From Geminicoccaceae bacterium (GTDB taxonomy: Bacteria > Pseudomonadota > Alphaproteobacteria > Geminicoccales > Geminicoccaceae): a DNA stretch of 64,000 bases. This document shows, piece by piece, positions 54,007 to 63,351 of the stretch. The stretch is taken from the NCBI GenBank assembly GCA_028285265.1, contig JANQPX010000033.1, forward strand, positions 1 through 64,000, given 5' to 3'. The position numbers were made by a program, and so were the translations under genes. The notes under the pieces were generated by a model. The model saw only the letters and a list, made by a program, of their open reading frames with translations, was not told the origin of the DNA and ran no database searches. Positions within the stretch are counted from its first letter, which is position 1, and each line of letters begins with the position of its first letter.

Positions 54007-55083
54007 CTACAGCCGATAGAACTTCCGCGCCGTCCCAGAAAACAAAGCCTCCTTCTCTGAATCCGAAGCGCCATGGGCAATCTTCTTAAAGGCGTTCCAA
54101 AGATTCGCATATCCAGTGGAGATACGATCAACAGGAAAGTTGCTTTCAAACATGCATCGTTCTGCACCGAACATCTCGATTGCCGGTTCAATGAATGGAC
54201 GCCAGGCCGTCGCGAGTTCGTTCGATGAGGGTGCTACCGTGCGGTGCTCAAACCCAAAACCGTTGATGCGCATTCCCAGACCGCCCAGCTTGAGTGTGAC
54301 GTTCTGACAGGTCGCCAGAGCCTGCATTCCAGCGCGCCATTCGGCTACGACGGCATCGCGTTCCTCACCATAGCATTCGACTCCCAGAGGACCGCCGACA
54401 TGGTTCATGACAATGGGCTGATCAGGAAAACTGCGAGCCAAGTCGACGATATCCATTAGCTGAGGATGATAGCACCAGGCATCGAATGTCAGACCTAGCC
54501 TCCCAAGGGTAGCAAAGCCGCGTCGAAAGCCATCATGATCACGATAGAGATGCGGTGGCGGGTTCGAGTGGCTAAGGTGCACGCTGCGGGTGCGATTCTC
54601 CCACCCGGCAGTATAGCGGATGCCTTTGAAACGGCTCCCTCCCGCGTTGATTTGCTTTGCCAAAACCTCTTCAACGGCGTCGCCAAGAGTGAGATCTGCT
54701 GTGCCTACAATGCCAGCGCAAGCCAGAGTTTTACCGTACAACCCCGATGCCGCCATAGCACCAATACCGTTTGCGAACTCGACTTCGCCCAGCACACCCA
54801 TGCCGGGATAAGCGCCGGCGCGATAGAAAACACCGCATTCAACGAACACTGTAGCGTCAATGCAGTGCCCAGTACCGGTGTCTGAGAGCAACTCGGGCAG
54901 CAAGTAGCGGTGTGAAGAATAATCCCAGAGATGATGATGCGGATCAACAATCGGTAAGTCCGGTTCGAGTGCGGGCTCCGCAGCCGCGTCGATGCGCGCC
55001 TGATCCAGCATCGTCGCCATGCGTGTTTCTATTGAAGATGGTTCTTTCTCTATCACGTCTATCTCTTTTTGCTTGGAAGTCAT
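54007..55083 (-). CDS. Amidohydrolase-2 family protein (PF04909)
   Basis: A 358-residue TIM-barrel metallohydrolase related to fuconolactonase and 2-pyrone-4,6-dicarboxylate lactonase. It has DPHHHLWD (metal HxH region), FVECGVFYR, RFKGIRYTAGWE and IVMNHVGG, and ends with CMFESNFPVDR, whose Asp region is typical of the family. No signal peptide is seen. It probably hydrolyses a lactone or related compound. The neighbours are the Zur-like pair and a GNAT gene, so a metabolic link is not clear. Confidence 0.85.
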   Translation of the reverse strand: MTSKQKEIDVIEKEPSSIETRMATMLDQARIDAAAEPALEPDLPIVDPHHHLWDYSSHRYLLPELLSDTGTGHCIDATVFVECGVFYRAGAYPGMGVLGEVEFANGIGAMAASGLYGKTLACAGIVGTADLTLGDAVEEVLAKQINAGGSRFKGIRYTAGWENRTRSVHLSHSNPPPHLYRDHDGFRRGFATLGRLGLTFDAWCYHPQLMDIVDLARSFPDQPIVMNHVGGPLGVECYGEERDAVVAEWRAGMQALATCQNVTLKLGGLGMRINGFGFEHRTVAPSSNELATAWRPFIEPAIEMFGAERCMFESNFPVDRISTGYANLWNAFKKIAHGASDSEKEALFSGTARKFYRL

Positions 55084-55946
55084 TGCCCGGAGAGAATGAG
55101 TTCAGGCAAATACAAGCCCTGACTTAACTTACCGGTCATTTCAGTTGGGGCTAGGCAGAAGCACCTGATGTGGGCCATAGCGAGAGACTTACCAATTTGA
55201 ATGACCACATAGCGTGTTCGTTTTCTCCTTGGCAAGCAGGCATGACCTGCATTGTGGAGAGCATGATCATAGCTGAGTGTCGCTGTCATGGCGTCCATAC
55301 CTACACATGAAGCTTTGGCGGCCCAAGGTCGAACGTAAGGTTCAGTGTTCAATCTCCCGGCTTGATAAATCGCGCTTATCTGGGAAAGCTCAAGAGGGAA
55401 GCCATGCCAGTTGGCCCTAATCCATTGGGAGCATTTGTACGCTGCCAATAGGTCTTCGATCCATTGTTCTACCTGAGAAAAAGGTGAGGCATACGATCAG
55501 GCATTGTTCGACGCGACAATAATCCAAGCCGTCTATGAGAGTATTTGCCGTCAGATTGCCGTGGACGTGGATGTTGCGAGTGATGGAGAGTAATCCAAGA
55601 TCTCTGGTTCCAGCTACGTCTAGGATCGTTACACTGGGTCTTTCAACGACAGTCCGCGTAACGAGTCCACTGACCTTAAGTCATTCCCGAACTACATGGA
55701 GCGATTGTCAAAAAATGGCGGCGCGGAGTCCCAGTCCCACCCACAGTGCACAGGCAATTTACATAGCCTTTCGGACGTTTGCGGGCTACGGAGCAGTCGA
55801 CCCTGAATTTGCCTATGCCAAGCTTAGTGCCAAGGCAGAATGAGCAGCGATACGATCGCCCGAGAATGCTTGTGATGAAGCAGGAGTGATTGCTTAAAAC
55901 TGGAGATCATGGGTGGTGTTTTGCACACCTCATGAGGTCTCAGTCT
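55084..55946. other. Intergenic, about 860 nt, no gene supported
   Basis: Only short frames with no motif or ribosome site. Confidence 0.35.
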
Positions 55947-56378
55947 CTAGCCATCGCCGTGCCATTCCATGCAGATTTCGGGGATTCCATCCTCACCGCT
56001 GCTCTTGCGGCCCACTTCGATGAAGCCTTCGCGCCGGTAAAACGCGTGGGCTCTCACATTGGCGGTGTGGGACCACAGCTGCAACCATGTCCTTCCAACT
56101 TTTACGCGATCCATTAGAGCCTTTCCAATGCCGCCACCGGGCCATGCAGTATAGAGTCCCATAATTTGAGACGCTTCAGCTTTGAACGACAAGTAACCGA
56201 CAACTGGGTCCCCCGCGACCCAGAATTCACGCATCGCGATGCCAGCGCCGATCATCTCCTCAATTTTCTCCCTCGAGTGTGCCCTCGGCAGCCAGCAGGT
56301 GGCATCGATCCAGTTGTTCACAATGGCAGCGCAGGCGGCTGCATCGGCTCTATTGGCGCGTCTCAGTTCAAGGGCCAT
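55947..56378 (-). CDS. GNAT acetyltransferase
   Basis: The start is taken at ATG 56378 (MALELRRANRAD), with a poor AGAGA site; the in-frame ATG at 56489 adds an unrelated lead. The 143-residue product has ELRRANRADAAACAAIVNN, VVGYLSFKAEA and WPGGGIGKALMDRV (acetyl-CoA loop), then NVRAHAFYRREGFIEVG. It transfers acetyl to an amine; substrate unknown. It stands alone. Confidence 0.82.
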   Translation of the reverse strand: MALELRRANRADAAACAAIVNNWIDATCWLPRAHSREKIEEMIGAGIAMREFWVAGDPVVGYLSFKAEASQIMGLYTAWPGGGIGKALMDRVKVGRTWLQLWSHTANVRAHAFYRREGFIEVGRKSSGEDGIPEICMEWHGDG

Positions 56379-56719
56379 CGCGGGTTCTCTCAAGAATCTC
56401 AAATTGGATTCCGCTCGTTGATAAAGTGTCATGAAAAGCCATTCAACGCGGTCGATTGATCTACCGAAAACCCACGTGAACAAAGACATCCAATAACTGC
56501 TGCGATTTCGCTCCTGGCAATTTTCGACGTCTGTTTGTAAACCAGCGTCCTGATTTCTCGATACTCAGAAGTGACAAACCTGCTCTCAGTTTTAGCCCTT
56601 GACGGCTCGGACCATACAAACCTTTTTGCGGGCAGAGCTAAAGCGCTAAGCCTCACCTCCTCAATGATCCTGTACTCAACGTTCAAGGACCTTCAATCAG
56701 CGACAGGTTGTGTAGACAG
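56379..56719. other. Intergenic, about 340 nt
   Basis: Between the divergent acetyltransferase and dihydroorotase-type genes. No Zur palindrome was seen; ordinary promoters are presumed. Confidence 0.35.
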
Positions 56720-58081
56720 ATGACACACTACGAAACGATCTTTCGGAACGGTATCGTCGTCAACCAAGATGGATCAGGCAAGACTGACATTGCCGTGTGC
56801 GACGGGCGGATCCTGGCACTCGGCAGTGCTGCCTCGGCAACGGCTGACAACGTTGTCGACTGCGACGGACTGCATATATTGCCAGGCGTAATCGACACCC
56901 AGGTCCATTTTCGAGAGCCAGGTCTGACGCACAAGGAGGACCTCGAAACTGGTTCGCGTGGTGCAGTCCTGGGCGGTGTTACCGGCGTGTTCGAGATGCC
57001 CAACACCAATCCTCTGACGACGACCCGAGAAGCATTCGAGGCCAAAATTGCAGCTGGTACAAACCGTATGCACTGCGACTTTGCCTTTTATGTAGGAGGC
57101 ACGCATGAAAATGTTTCTGAACTTGCCGAGCTTGAAAAACTCCTTGGTTGCGCTGGGGTAAAAGTATTCATGGGATCCTCCACCGGCTCCCTCTTGGTCC
57201 AAGATGATTTGGGGGTCGAGGCGATCCTAACAGCGATCAGTCGCCGCGCTGCCTTCCACAGCGAAGACGAATACATGCTAGAAGAGCGCAAAGATCTGCG
57301 GGTTCCCGGTGATCCGTCAAGTCACGCCGTCTGGCGTTCGCCCGAGGTGGCGTTCAATTGCACCAAGCGCCTCATCGCGCTCGCGCGGAAGACCGGTAAG
57401 CGCATTCATGTCTTGCATATCTCGACCGGCGAAGAGATTGCCTATCTGGCTAATCACAAGGACGTCGCGAGCGTCGAGGTCACACCGCATCATTTGACGT
57501 TGGACGACACCGCCTATACGCGGCTTGGCACCTATGTCCAGATGAACCCGCCGGTGCGCGACAAAAGCCACCAGGAAAAGATCTGGACGGGAGTTGCAAA
57601 TGGAGTTGCCGATATCTTGGGATCCGATCATGCGCCACACACACGTTCGGAGAAGGAGCATGCATATCCTGACAGCCATGCGGGCATGACGGGTGTTCAG
57701 ACACTGGTGCCGACGATGCTCAACCATGTCAACGAAGGCAGGCTCAGCCTGGAACGTTTTGTTGATATGACCAGCGCGGGTCCCAATCGGCTTTTCGGGA
57801 TTGCAGGAAAGGGCCGCATCGCCGTAGGCTATGATGCCGATCTGACAATTGTGGATCTAAAACGCCAAGAGACCATAACAAACGACTGGATCGTGTCACG
57901 TGCCGGTTGGACGCCTTATGATGGTTTGACCGTTACCGGCTGGCCAGTAGGAACCGTTGTGCGCGGGCAAAGGGTCATGTGGCAAGGTGAGTTGACTACG
58001 CCGGGCACCGGTCAACCGATGCGCTTTCAAGAGGCGCTGCCACGCGAATTCTTCAATCAAAAGTCATACAGCAAGAGTTGA
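56720..58081 (+). CDS. Dihydroorotase-family cyclic amidohydrolase
   Basis: The start is ATG 56720; a TTG at 56708 is also in frame. The 453-residue product is a class I dihydroorotase-type protein: IDTQVHFREPG (in place of the usual HVH, so the first metal His is Gln61), the MPNTNP loop, GVKVFMGSS with the carbamylated Lys, FHSEDE, HVLHIS, and GSDHAPHT with the metal Asp. Extra copies of PyrC are known companions of zinc-responsive COG0523 genes. The substitution may change metal use or substrate. It is 53 nt from the next gene. Confidence 0.85.
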   Translation: MTHYETIFRNGIVVNQDGSGKTDIAVCDGRILALGSAASATADNVVDCDGLHILPGVIDTQVHFREPGLTHKEDLETGSRGAVLGGVTGVFEMPNTNPLTTTREAFEAKIAAGTNRMHCDFAFYVGGTHENVSELAELEKLLGCAGVKVFMGSSTGSLLVQDDLGVEAILTAISRRAAFHSEDEYMLEERKDLRVPGDPSSHAVWRSPEVAFNCTKRLIALARKTGKRIHVLHISTGEEIAYLANHKDVASVEVTPHHLTLDDTAYTRLGTYVQMNPPVRDKSHQEKIWTGVANGVADILGSDHAPHTRSEKEHAYPDSHAGMTGVQTLVPTMLNHVNEGRLSLERFVDMTSAGPNRLFGIAGKGRIAVGYDADLTIVDLKRQETITNDWIVSRAGWTPYDGLTVTGWPVGTVVRGQRVMWQGELTTPGTGQPMRFQEALPREFFNQKSYSKS

Positions 58082-58134
58082 CGAGTAGGCCTCTTGGCGC
58101 TGCACGGTGACGCTAGAAGCGTAGGAGACTGCAC

Positions 58135-58992
58135 TTGATTACGATCCTTGATGGCGGGATGGGCCAAGAATTGATTGCCCGAACCTCGGCTGAGCCGACG
58201 CCACTCTGGGCCACCAAGGTGTTGCTCGACGAGCCAGAGTTAGTGCGAAGCGTGCATGACGACTTTTTCGCCGCAGGTGCGGTGGTGGCGACCACCAATT
58301 CCTACGCGATACATCATGATAGATTGATACCTGCCGGACTTGATGACAAGTTCGAGTCGCTACACCGCGCGGCATGTGAGATTGCTTGCGCATCCCGCGA
58401 TGCCGCAGGCGGAGGACGTGTGGCAGGCGCGATTGGCCCGCTAATCGGATCATATCGAACGGACCCCCTGCCCGAGGACGCTGCCGAGTCGTTTGCAGAG
58501 ATCTGCCGCATTCAAGCGCCTTTGGTCGATTTGTTCCTGATTGAAACTGTCTCCACGTTTGATCAGTTACACGCGACACTGGCTGGGGCAAAGGGGCATG
58601 GAAGGCCGGTCTGGCTAGGCGTGTCTGTGAATGACTATGACGGCACAAAACTCCGCTCGGGCGAGCCAGTGGAAGACGTGATGGACTGGGCTGATGATGT
58701 GGAGGCAATATTGGTCAACTGCGCCACCCCTGAAGCCGTGACCATGGCGGTTGACGTCATAAAGGGCACCAACAAGCCCTTCGGGGCCTATGCCAACGGT
58801 TTCACTGAAATCACCCAAAGCTTTGTCCGGATGGGAGCAACGGTGAAAGAATTGTCAGCGCGCGCAGACCTTACTCCCGAAGCCTATGCCGAATTTGCCG
58901 AAGGCTGGGCCAAGATGGGAGCAACGATCATTGGTGGCTGTTGTGAGGTTGGTCCGGCACATATCGCAGAACTTGTACGTCGCTTAACCTGA
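58135..58992 (+). CDS. Homocysteine S-methyltransferase-family protein
   Basis: The start is TTG 58135, with AGGAG (58123-58127) 7 nt before. The 285-residue TIM-barrel protein has ILDGGMGQEL, then ATTNSYAIHHDRL, and the three zinc Cys in VNCATPEA and GGCCEVGPAHI. The family transfers a methyl group from S-methylmethionine or a related donor to homocysteine, or to other thiols or selenols, using zinc. It is probably cotranscribed with the dihydroorotase-type gene. As a zinc enzyme it could be a client of the nearby metallochaperones (inference). Confidence 0.87.
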   Translation: MITILDGGMGQELIARTSAEPTPLWATKVLLDEPELVRSVHDDFFAAGAVVATTNSYAIHHDRLIPAGLDDKFESLHRAACEIACASRDAAGGGRVAGAIGPLIGSYRTDPLPEDAAESFAEICRIQAPLVDLFLIETVSTFDQLHATLAGAKGHGRPVWLGVSVNDYDGTKLRSGEPVEDVMDWADDVEAILVNCATPEAVTMAVDVIKGTNKPFGAYANGFTEITQSFVRMGATVKELSARADLTPEAYAEFAEGWAKMGATIIGGCCEVGPAHIAELVRRLT

Positions 58993-59265
58993 TACCTAGG
59001 CGTCTAGAAGAAGGGCATTCTGCTGATCTTGGGGGACTCCAGAACGGCCATAATTTCCTAGAAGCGCTTTGGGCCAACGCCGCTATCCAAGAACGTTTTT
59101 CCCTATCCTTCCCAGACTTTGACGATGCAAGGATGTCCACGGGCGTGCCCCTCATTCGAATTGGCAAGGGTTGAGCCAAGAAGCTAGCTAGCAACTACAA
59201 ATGCCTTCGTCTCTGCCCCCATCTTGCCCCCGGTAGGGGGTGAAAAGCTATTGTATTTAGGAAGC

Positions 59266-59281
59266 GCAACGTTATAACGTT
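59266..59281. promoter_or_regulatory. Zur operator candidate, class B
   Basis: AACGTTATAACGTT (59268-59281), a perfect 14-bp palindrome, with flanks making an exact 16-nt copy of the site upstream of zur. It precedes the small frame at 59313 and the COG0523-yidD-thrS run. Confidence 0.8.
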
Positions 59282-59312
59282 TCCTCTCTTGAGAACGAGA
59301 AGGGATAAGGTC

Positions 59313-59624
59313 ATGACGCTCCTATCGACAGAGCCTCAGCCCTATCCGATTCCAATCGCCGCGGGCAGCATGTTCCGGCAGAGTGGGTTGCGCCACCCGT
59401 TCCCCTTTGGAGCAGGCGCGGAGCAGAACTTGCAGATCTGCAGTGTCAGATACTGGAACTACTCTGGGACTGCGGTCGACCGACGGAGCCTAATAATTGA
59501 TCGACATGCAGGCGCAAAGAGATGCCCGTCCGGCCGGGCTGCCCACATGGGAGTCCGCCCGACACGGCGCGCGGTTGAGCTAAAGGGCACCCACGCGTGT
59601 CTGATTGCGGCCGGCGCAGCTTGA
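59313..59624 (+). CDS. Possible 103-aa small protein or leader
   Basis: ATG 59313 has a good AAGGGA site at 59300-59305 and directly follows the class B palindrome. The frame runs 103 residues to TGA 59624. The first 45 residues (LLSTEPQPYPIPIAAGSMFR, then FPFGAGAEQN) look protein-like; the rest is Arg-rich and unlike a domain. I do not recognise it. It may be a real Zur-controlled small gene or a leader that was once part of a larger gene. It ends 19 nt before the COG0523 start. Confidence 0.4.
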   Translation: MTLLSTEPQPYPIPIAAGSMFRQSGLRHPFPFGAGAEQNLQICSVRYWNYSGTAVDRRSLIIDRHAGAKRCPSGRAAHMGVRPTRRAVELKGTHACLIAAGAA

Positions 59625-59643
59625 ACAGAGAAGGGAGTGCACC

Positions 59644-60819
59644 ATGAAAAGCAGGGATCTGACCGCGCCCCATCAACGCCTCCCAGTATCGCTGCTGACT
59701 GGTTTCTTGGGCAGTGGCAAGACGACGGTGCTGAACCATCTCCTACGCCAGTCTGAACTCGCAAAAACACTCGTCATCATCAACGAATTCGGCGAGATCG
59801 GCCTCGATCACGAACTAGTGGAGCGGTCGACCGAGGACATGGTATTGCTGCAAAGTGGCTGCTTATGCTGTACGATCCGCGGCGATTTGATCGACACAAT
59901 GCGCAGTCTGTTCGTGCGACGCGATACAGGAGAAATCCCCGAATTCGATCGAGTGGTCATCGAAACGACAGGGCTGGCCGATCCTGCGCCCATCCTGCAT
60001 ACCCTGATAACTGACCCGGTGATCGCCGCCCGCTACCGCCTAGATGGTGTCATCACGACAATCGATGCAGCCAACGGCCGGCGAACGCTTGATCGGCAGA
60101 TCGAATCCATAAAGCAGGCCGCCATGGCCGATCGGCTGTTGCTTACCAAGACTGACCTCGTCGAGCCCGATGCCGTTGCAGCGTTGATCCAACGCTTGCA
60201 AGCGCTCAATCCGGGCGCGCCGATCGTGCACACAATCAACGGCGCAGTCGATCCCGCAAAGTTGCTCGATGCCGGACTATACAATCCGAAAACCAAAAGT
60301 CTCGATGTCCGACGTTGGCTTAATGCCGAAGCCTTCAACGACACCGAACATCATCACCATGAAACGTGTCACCAGGCACATGGCACTCACGAGCACGGCC
60401 ATGATGCCGATCATCATGATGTTAATCGACACGACGATCAAATCAGGGCCTTATGTCTTGCTCTGGACGACCCGATCCCCGGCGATGCCTTTGACCGTTG
60501 GCTTGAAGCGCTCTTGCTGTTCAAGGGCCCAGACGTCCTTCGTGTCAAAGGAATCGTCAACATCCAGGGTCTCAAAGGCCCATTCGTGATCCATGGCGTG
60601 CAGCACATTTTCCACCCGCCGATCATGCTCAAGAAGTGGCCTGGCAAGGACAGGCGAACACGCATCGTCTTTATCGCTCGCGATCTCGACGAGAGTGCAT
60701 TACGGGAAACACTGGAGATATTCAAGGCCGAGGCGGTGAGCCAAGACGAGCAAGGGACGCCACCTAGTCTTGTAGAAAGCAACGGCTCCAATAGCGCGCT
60801 AATGGAGGTGCGGAGGTGA
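59644..60819 (+). CDS. COG0523 GTPase, paralogue E
   Basis: The start is ATG 59644, with AAGGGAG upstream; an in-frame ATG at 59605 is less likely. The 391-residue product has Walker A GFLGSGKT (20-27), [16 protein letters not shown] (73-76), [12 protein letters not shown], a His-rich loop ([19 protein letters not shown]) and a CobW C-terminal domain. Its stop overlaps the yidD start by 4 nt (60816-60819). It heads the run yidD - 66-aa ORF - thrS and probably delivers zinc when the class B operator is free. Confidence 0.93.
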   Translation: MKSRDLTAPHQRLPVSLLTGFLGSGKTTVLNHLLRQSELAKTLVIINEFGEIGLDHELVERSTEDMVLLQSGCLCCTIRGDLIDTMRSLFVRRDTGEIPEFDRVVIETTGLADPAPILHTLITDPVIAARYRLDGVITTIDAANGRRTLDRQIESIKQAAMADRLLLTKTDLVEPDAVAALIQRLQALNPGAPIVHTINGAVDPAKLLDAGLYNPKTKSLDVRRWLNAEAFNDTEHHHHETCHQAHGTHEHGHDADHHDVNRHDDQIRALCLALDDPIPGDAFDRWLEALLLFKGPDVLRVKGIVNIQGLKGPFVIHGVQHIFHPPIMLKKWPGKDRRTRIVFIARDLDESALRETLEIFKAEAVSQDEQGTPPSLVESNGSNSALMEVRR

Positions 60820-61172
60820 AACGACGCTCCTCGATGACCAGCGCAGATATATTTCGGCGCAGGACACACGGAGAAGCAATCAGCCCTGGTGAGCTTCAAC
60901 CGGGACATGTGAGTTTGACCAGATACCTCTCCCTGGGCCTGATCTGGCTCATCCGATTGTATCAGTATCTTGTATCACCATTGCTTGGGTCCAGTTGCCG
61001 CTTCACACCGAGTTGCTCGGCCTACGCGATCGAAGCGTTGCGGCAGCATGGGCTCGTCCGCGGTGTCTCGTTGGCGATCATCCGTCTGTCGCGCTGTCAC
61101 CCCTGGCATCCAGGCGGATTAGATCCTGTGCCACCTCCGAAGGCGCAACGACCAGGGGCTAGTTTCCGATGA
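60816..61172 (+). CDS. yidD: YidD membrane protein insertion factor
   Basis: A 118-residue protein with the YidD signature: [20 protein letters not shown], then [15 protein letters not shown] and [17 protein letters not shown]. It has one amphipathic or membrane-near helix. YidD assists YidC and Oxa1-type insertion; the usual copy sits near yidC and rpmH. Here it is a second-site copy inside a zinc-linked run with 4-nt overlaps on both sides. Its three Cys and a late His could bind metal. A role in inserting a transporter under zinc limitation is possible (inference). Confidence 0.9.
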   Translation: MKRRSSMTSADIFRRRTHGEAISPGELQPGHVSLTRYLSLGLIWLIRLYQYLVSPLLGSSCRFTPSCSAYAIEALRQHGLVRGVSLAIIRLSRCHPWHPGGLDPVPPPKAQRPGASFR

Positions 61173-61369
61173 TCCGCAAGACGCCATGCAGCGGCATCCC
61201 GATCATCCATGGAAGTGTGGTTGTCGACCTGCCGCACCCGCTGGCCGGTCCCACACTTGGGCCTGCCAGTCCATTCGGGCAGTACTTACACGCCACCATG
61301 TGCAACACCTTTTGCCATCGCCATAAAGGCGGTGCCAATTGTCCTCCCATCTTTAGGTTACTCTCATGA
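61169..61369 (+). CDS. 66-aa Cys/His protein between yidD and thrS
   Basis: ATG 61169 overlaps the yidD stop by 4 nt (ATGA) and TGA 61369 overlaps the thrS start by 4 nt (ATGA). Such seamless overlap on both sides argues that it is translated. The C-terminal half reads [18 protein letters not shown], giving Cys and His in a zinc-ribbon-like spacing (Cys45, Cys49, His50, His52, Cys58), plus Cys7 near the N-terminus. No signal peptide is seen. I do not recognise the family. A small zinc-binding adaptor or chaperone for the synthetase is a guess. Confidence 0.65.
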   Translation: MIRKTPCSGIPIIHGSVVVDLPHPLAGPTLGPASPFGQYLHATMCNTFCHRHKGGANCPPIFRLLS

Positions 61370-63351
61370 TCCAGATCACATTGCCTGATGGCGACCAACT
61401 TCATAATGCACCCATTCGTGGTGCTGAGATTGCCGCCCTGTTGGGCAGTACTATTGCCGACAAAGCGCTAGCCGTTCGGATCGACGGCGTCTTGCGAGAT
61501 CTTAATGCTCTCATTGAGCACGATGCCCATGTCGAAATCATCACTCGCGATCACCCAGAGGCACTTGAGCTTTTGCGACATGACGCGGCTCATGTTCTGG
61601 CCGAGGCCGTAAAGGAGCTCTATCCCGAGACCCAGGTAACCATCGGCCCTGCGATTGAGAACGGATTCTATTACGACTTCGCACGCGAGATCTCGTTCAC
61701 GCCGGATGATCTTGTGCGAATCGAAGAACGCATGAAGGAGATCGTCGCGCGAGATGAACCAGTCGAGCGTGAGTTGTGGCGGCGTGGCGATGCAATCCGC
61801 TATTTCGAAGCCAAGGGTGAGCACTACAAGGCGGAGATCATTGCGGGCATACCGACAACTGAGACGTTAAGCATCTACCGCCAAGGAGAGTTCTGCGATC
61901 TCTGCCGAGGTCCACACTCACCGTCGACGGGTAAGCTCGGCACCGCCTTCAAGCTGCTGAAGGTAGCCGGCGCCTACTGGCGCGGCGATCACCGCAACCC
62001 GATGCTGCAGCGTATCTATGGTACTGCGTGGCGTGACCGGGCCGAACTTGATGCCTATCTTCACCAGCTCGAGGAAGCCGAGAAACGTGATCATCGAAAG
62101 CTCGGCCGCGAGATGGACCTGTTTCATTTCCAAGAGGAAGCACCTGGCGCCATCTTTTGGCACCCCAAGGGCTGGACGTTGTTCCAGACCCTTATCGACT
62201 ACATGCGCCAGCGTCAAATTAGGGCCGGCTATGTCGAAATCAACACGCCAGACATCATGGAACGGAGCCTTTGGGAACGGTCCGGTCATTGGGAAAAGTT
62301 TGGCGAGAACATGTTCACCACCGAAGCGAAGGAGGAACATGTTTTTGCCCTGAAGCCGATGAACTGTCCTGGCGGTGTCCAGGTCTATAAACAGGGCATT
62401 CAAAGTTACCGCGATCTACCCCAGCGCATTGCCGAGTTCGGCAAGGTTCACCGGTTCGAACCATCGGGCGCGCTCCACGGTCTCATGCGCCTGCGCGCCT
62501 TCACACAAGATGACGCTCACATCTTTTGCACCGAAGAGCAGATCACTGAGGAGTGCCGGATCGTATGCCAGCTCATCCTGAACATTTATCGCGACTTCGG
62601 CTTCAAAGACGTGCGGATCAAGTTCTCAGACCGCCCACAAAAGCGCATCGGGTCGGACGCGATCTGGGACAAGTCTGAGGCGGCCTTGAAGGCGGCGGTC
62701 GAGGCAACGAACCTTGCCTACACGACCAATCCCGGCGAGGGGGCGTTCTATGGACCCAAGCTCGAGTTTGTTCTTCGGGACGCCATTGGCCGTGACTGGC
62801 AATGCGGCACGCTACAGGTGGACCTCAACTTGCCAGAGCGGCTCGGCGCCTTTTATATCGGTGCGGATGGCGAGAAGCACACACCCGTGATGCTGCATCG
62901 TGCACTGTTCGGCTCGCTTGAGCGATTTACCGGTATCCTTTTAGAGCACTATGCTGGCAAGCTTCCGCTCTGGCTGGCACCAGTCCAGGCCGTTATTGCG
63001 ACCATCACCTCCGATGGCGATTCCTACGCCAACGAAGTGGCCGCCCACCTCACATCTCATGGCCTCCGGATCGAGACCGATCTGAGGAATGAAAAGATTG
63101 GCTATAAGATCCGTGCGCACAGCTTGGCCAAGGTGCCGGTACTCCTGGTCGTGGGCAAGCGTGAAGCGAAAGAAGGTACGTTGTCCCTGCGACGCCTCGG
63201 CAGAGAAGGCAGCGAAACCCTGTCTCTGCGAGAGGCCATCATACGTCTCGAAACCGAAGCACTGCGCAGCACCAGTTTGCCCGTTCGTCTTCGGCAAGGT
63301 GACCGCGCCGGTGATGCGACAGAGAAGGTTGTCCAGGCAGCAGCAGGATGA
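61366..63351 (+). CDS. thrS: Threonyl-tRNA synthetase
   Basis: A complete 661-residue class II synthetase: an N-terminal TGS domain ([16 protein letters not shown]), the editing domain with [12 protein letters not shown] and FCDLCRGPH, then the catalytic core with MNCPGG (zinc Cys), [14 protein letters not shown] (zinc His) and [13 protein letters not shown] (third ligand His), and the anticodon-binding domain. All zinc ligands are kept. Its first codon overlaps the 66-aa ORF. By context it is a zinc-limitation copy, as ThrRS paralogues are known next to COG0523 genes. Whether it is the only thrS cannot be seen. Confidence 0.94.
   Translation: MIQITLPDGDQLHNAPIRGAEIAALLGSTIADKALAVRIDGVLRDLNALIEHDAHVEIITRDHPEALELLRHDAAHVLAEAVKELYPETQVTIGPAIENGFYYDFAREISFTPDDLVRIEERMKEIVARDEPVERELWRRGDAIRYFEAKGEHYKAEIIAGIPTTETLSIYRQGEFCDLCRGPHSPSTGKLGTAFKLLKVAGAYWRGDHRNPMLQRIYGTAWRDRAELDAYLHQLEEAEKRDHRKLGREMDLFHFQEEAPGAIFWHPKGWTLFQTLIDYMRQRQIRAGYVEINTPDIMERSLWERSGHWEKFGENMFTTEAKEEHVFALKPMNCPGGVQVYKQGIQSYRDLPQRIAEFGKVHRFEPSGALHGLMRLRAFTQDDAHIFCTEEQITEECRIVCQLILNIYRDFGFKDVRIKFSDRPQKRIGSDAIWDKSEAALKAAVEATNLAYTTNPGEGAFYGPKLEFVLRDAIGRDWQCGTLQVDLNLPERLGAFYIGADGEKHTPVMLHRALFGSLERFTGILLEHYAGKLPLWLAPVQAVIATITSDGDSYANEVAAHLTSHGLRIETDLRNEKIGYKIRAHSLAKVPVLLVVGKREAKEGTLSLRRLGREGSETLSLREAIIRLETEALRSTSLPVRLRQGDRAGDATEKVVQAAAG

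Noticed and set aside
59226..59240. CCCCC-GGTA-GGGGG hairpin before the class B operator
   Set aside because: A five-base stem without a T-run; may be chance in a GC-rich stretch.
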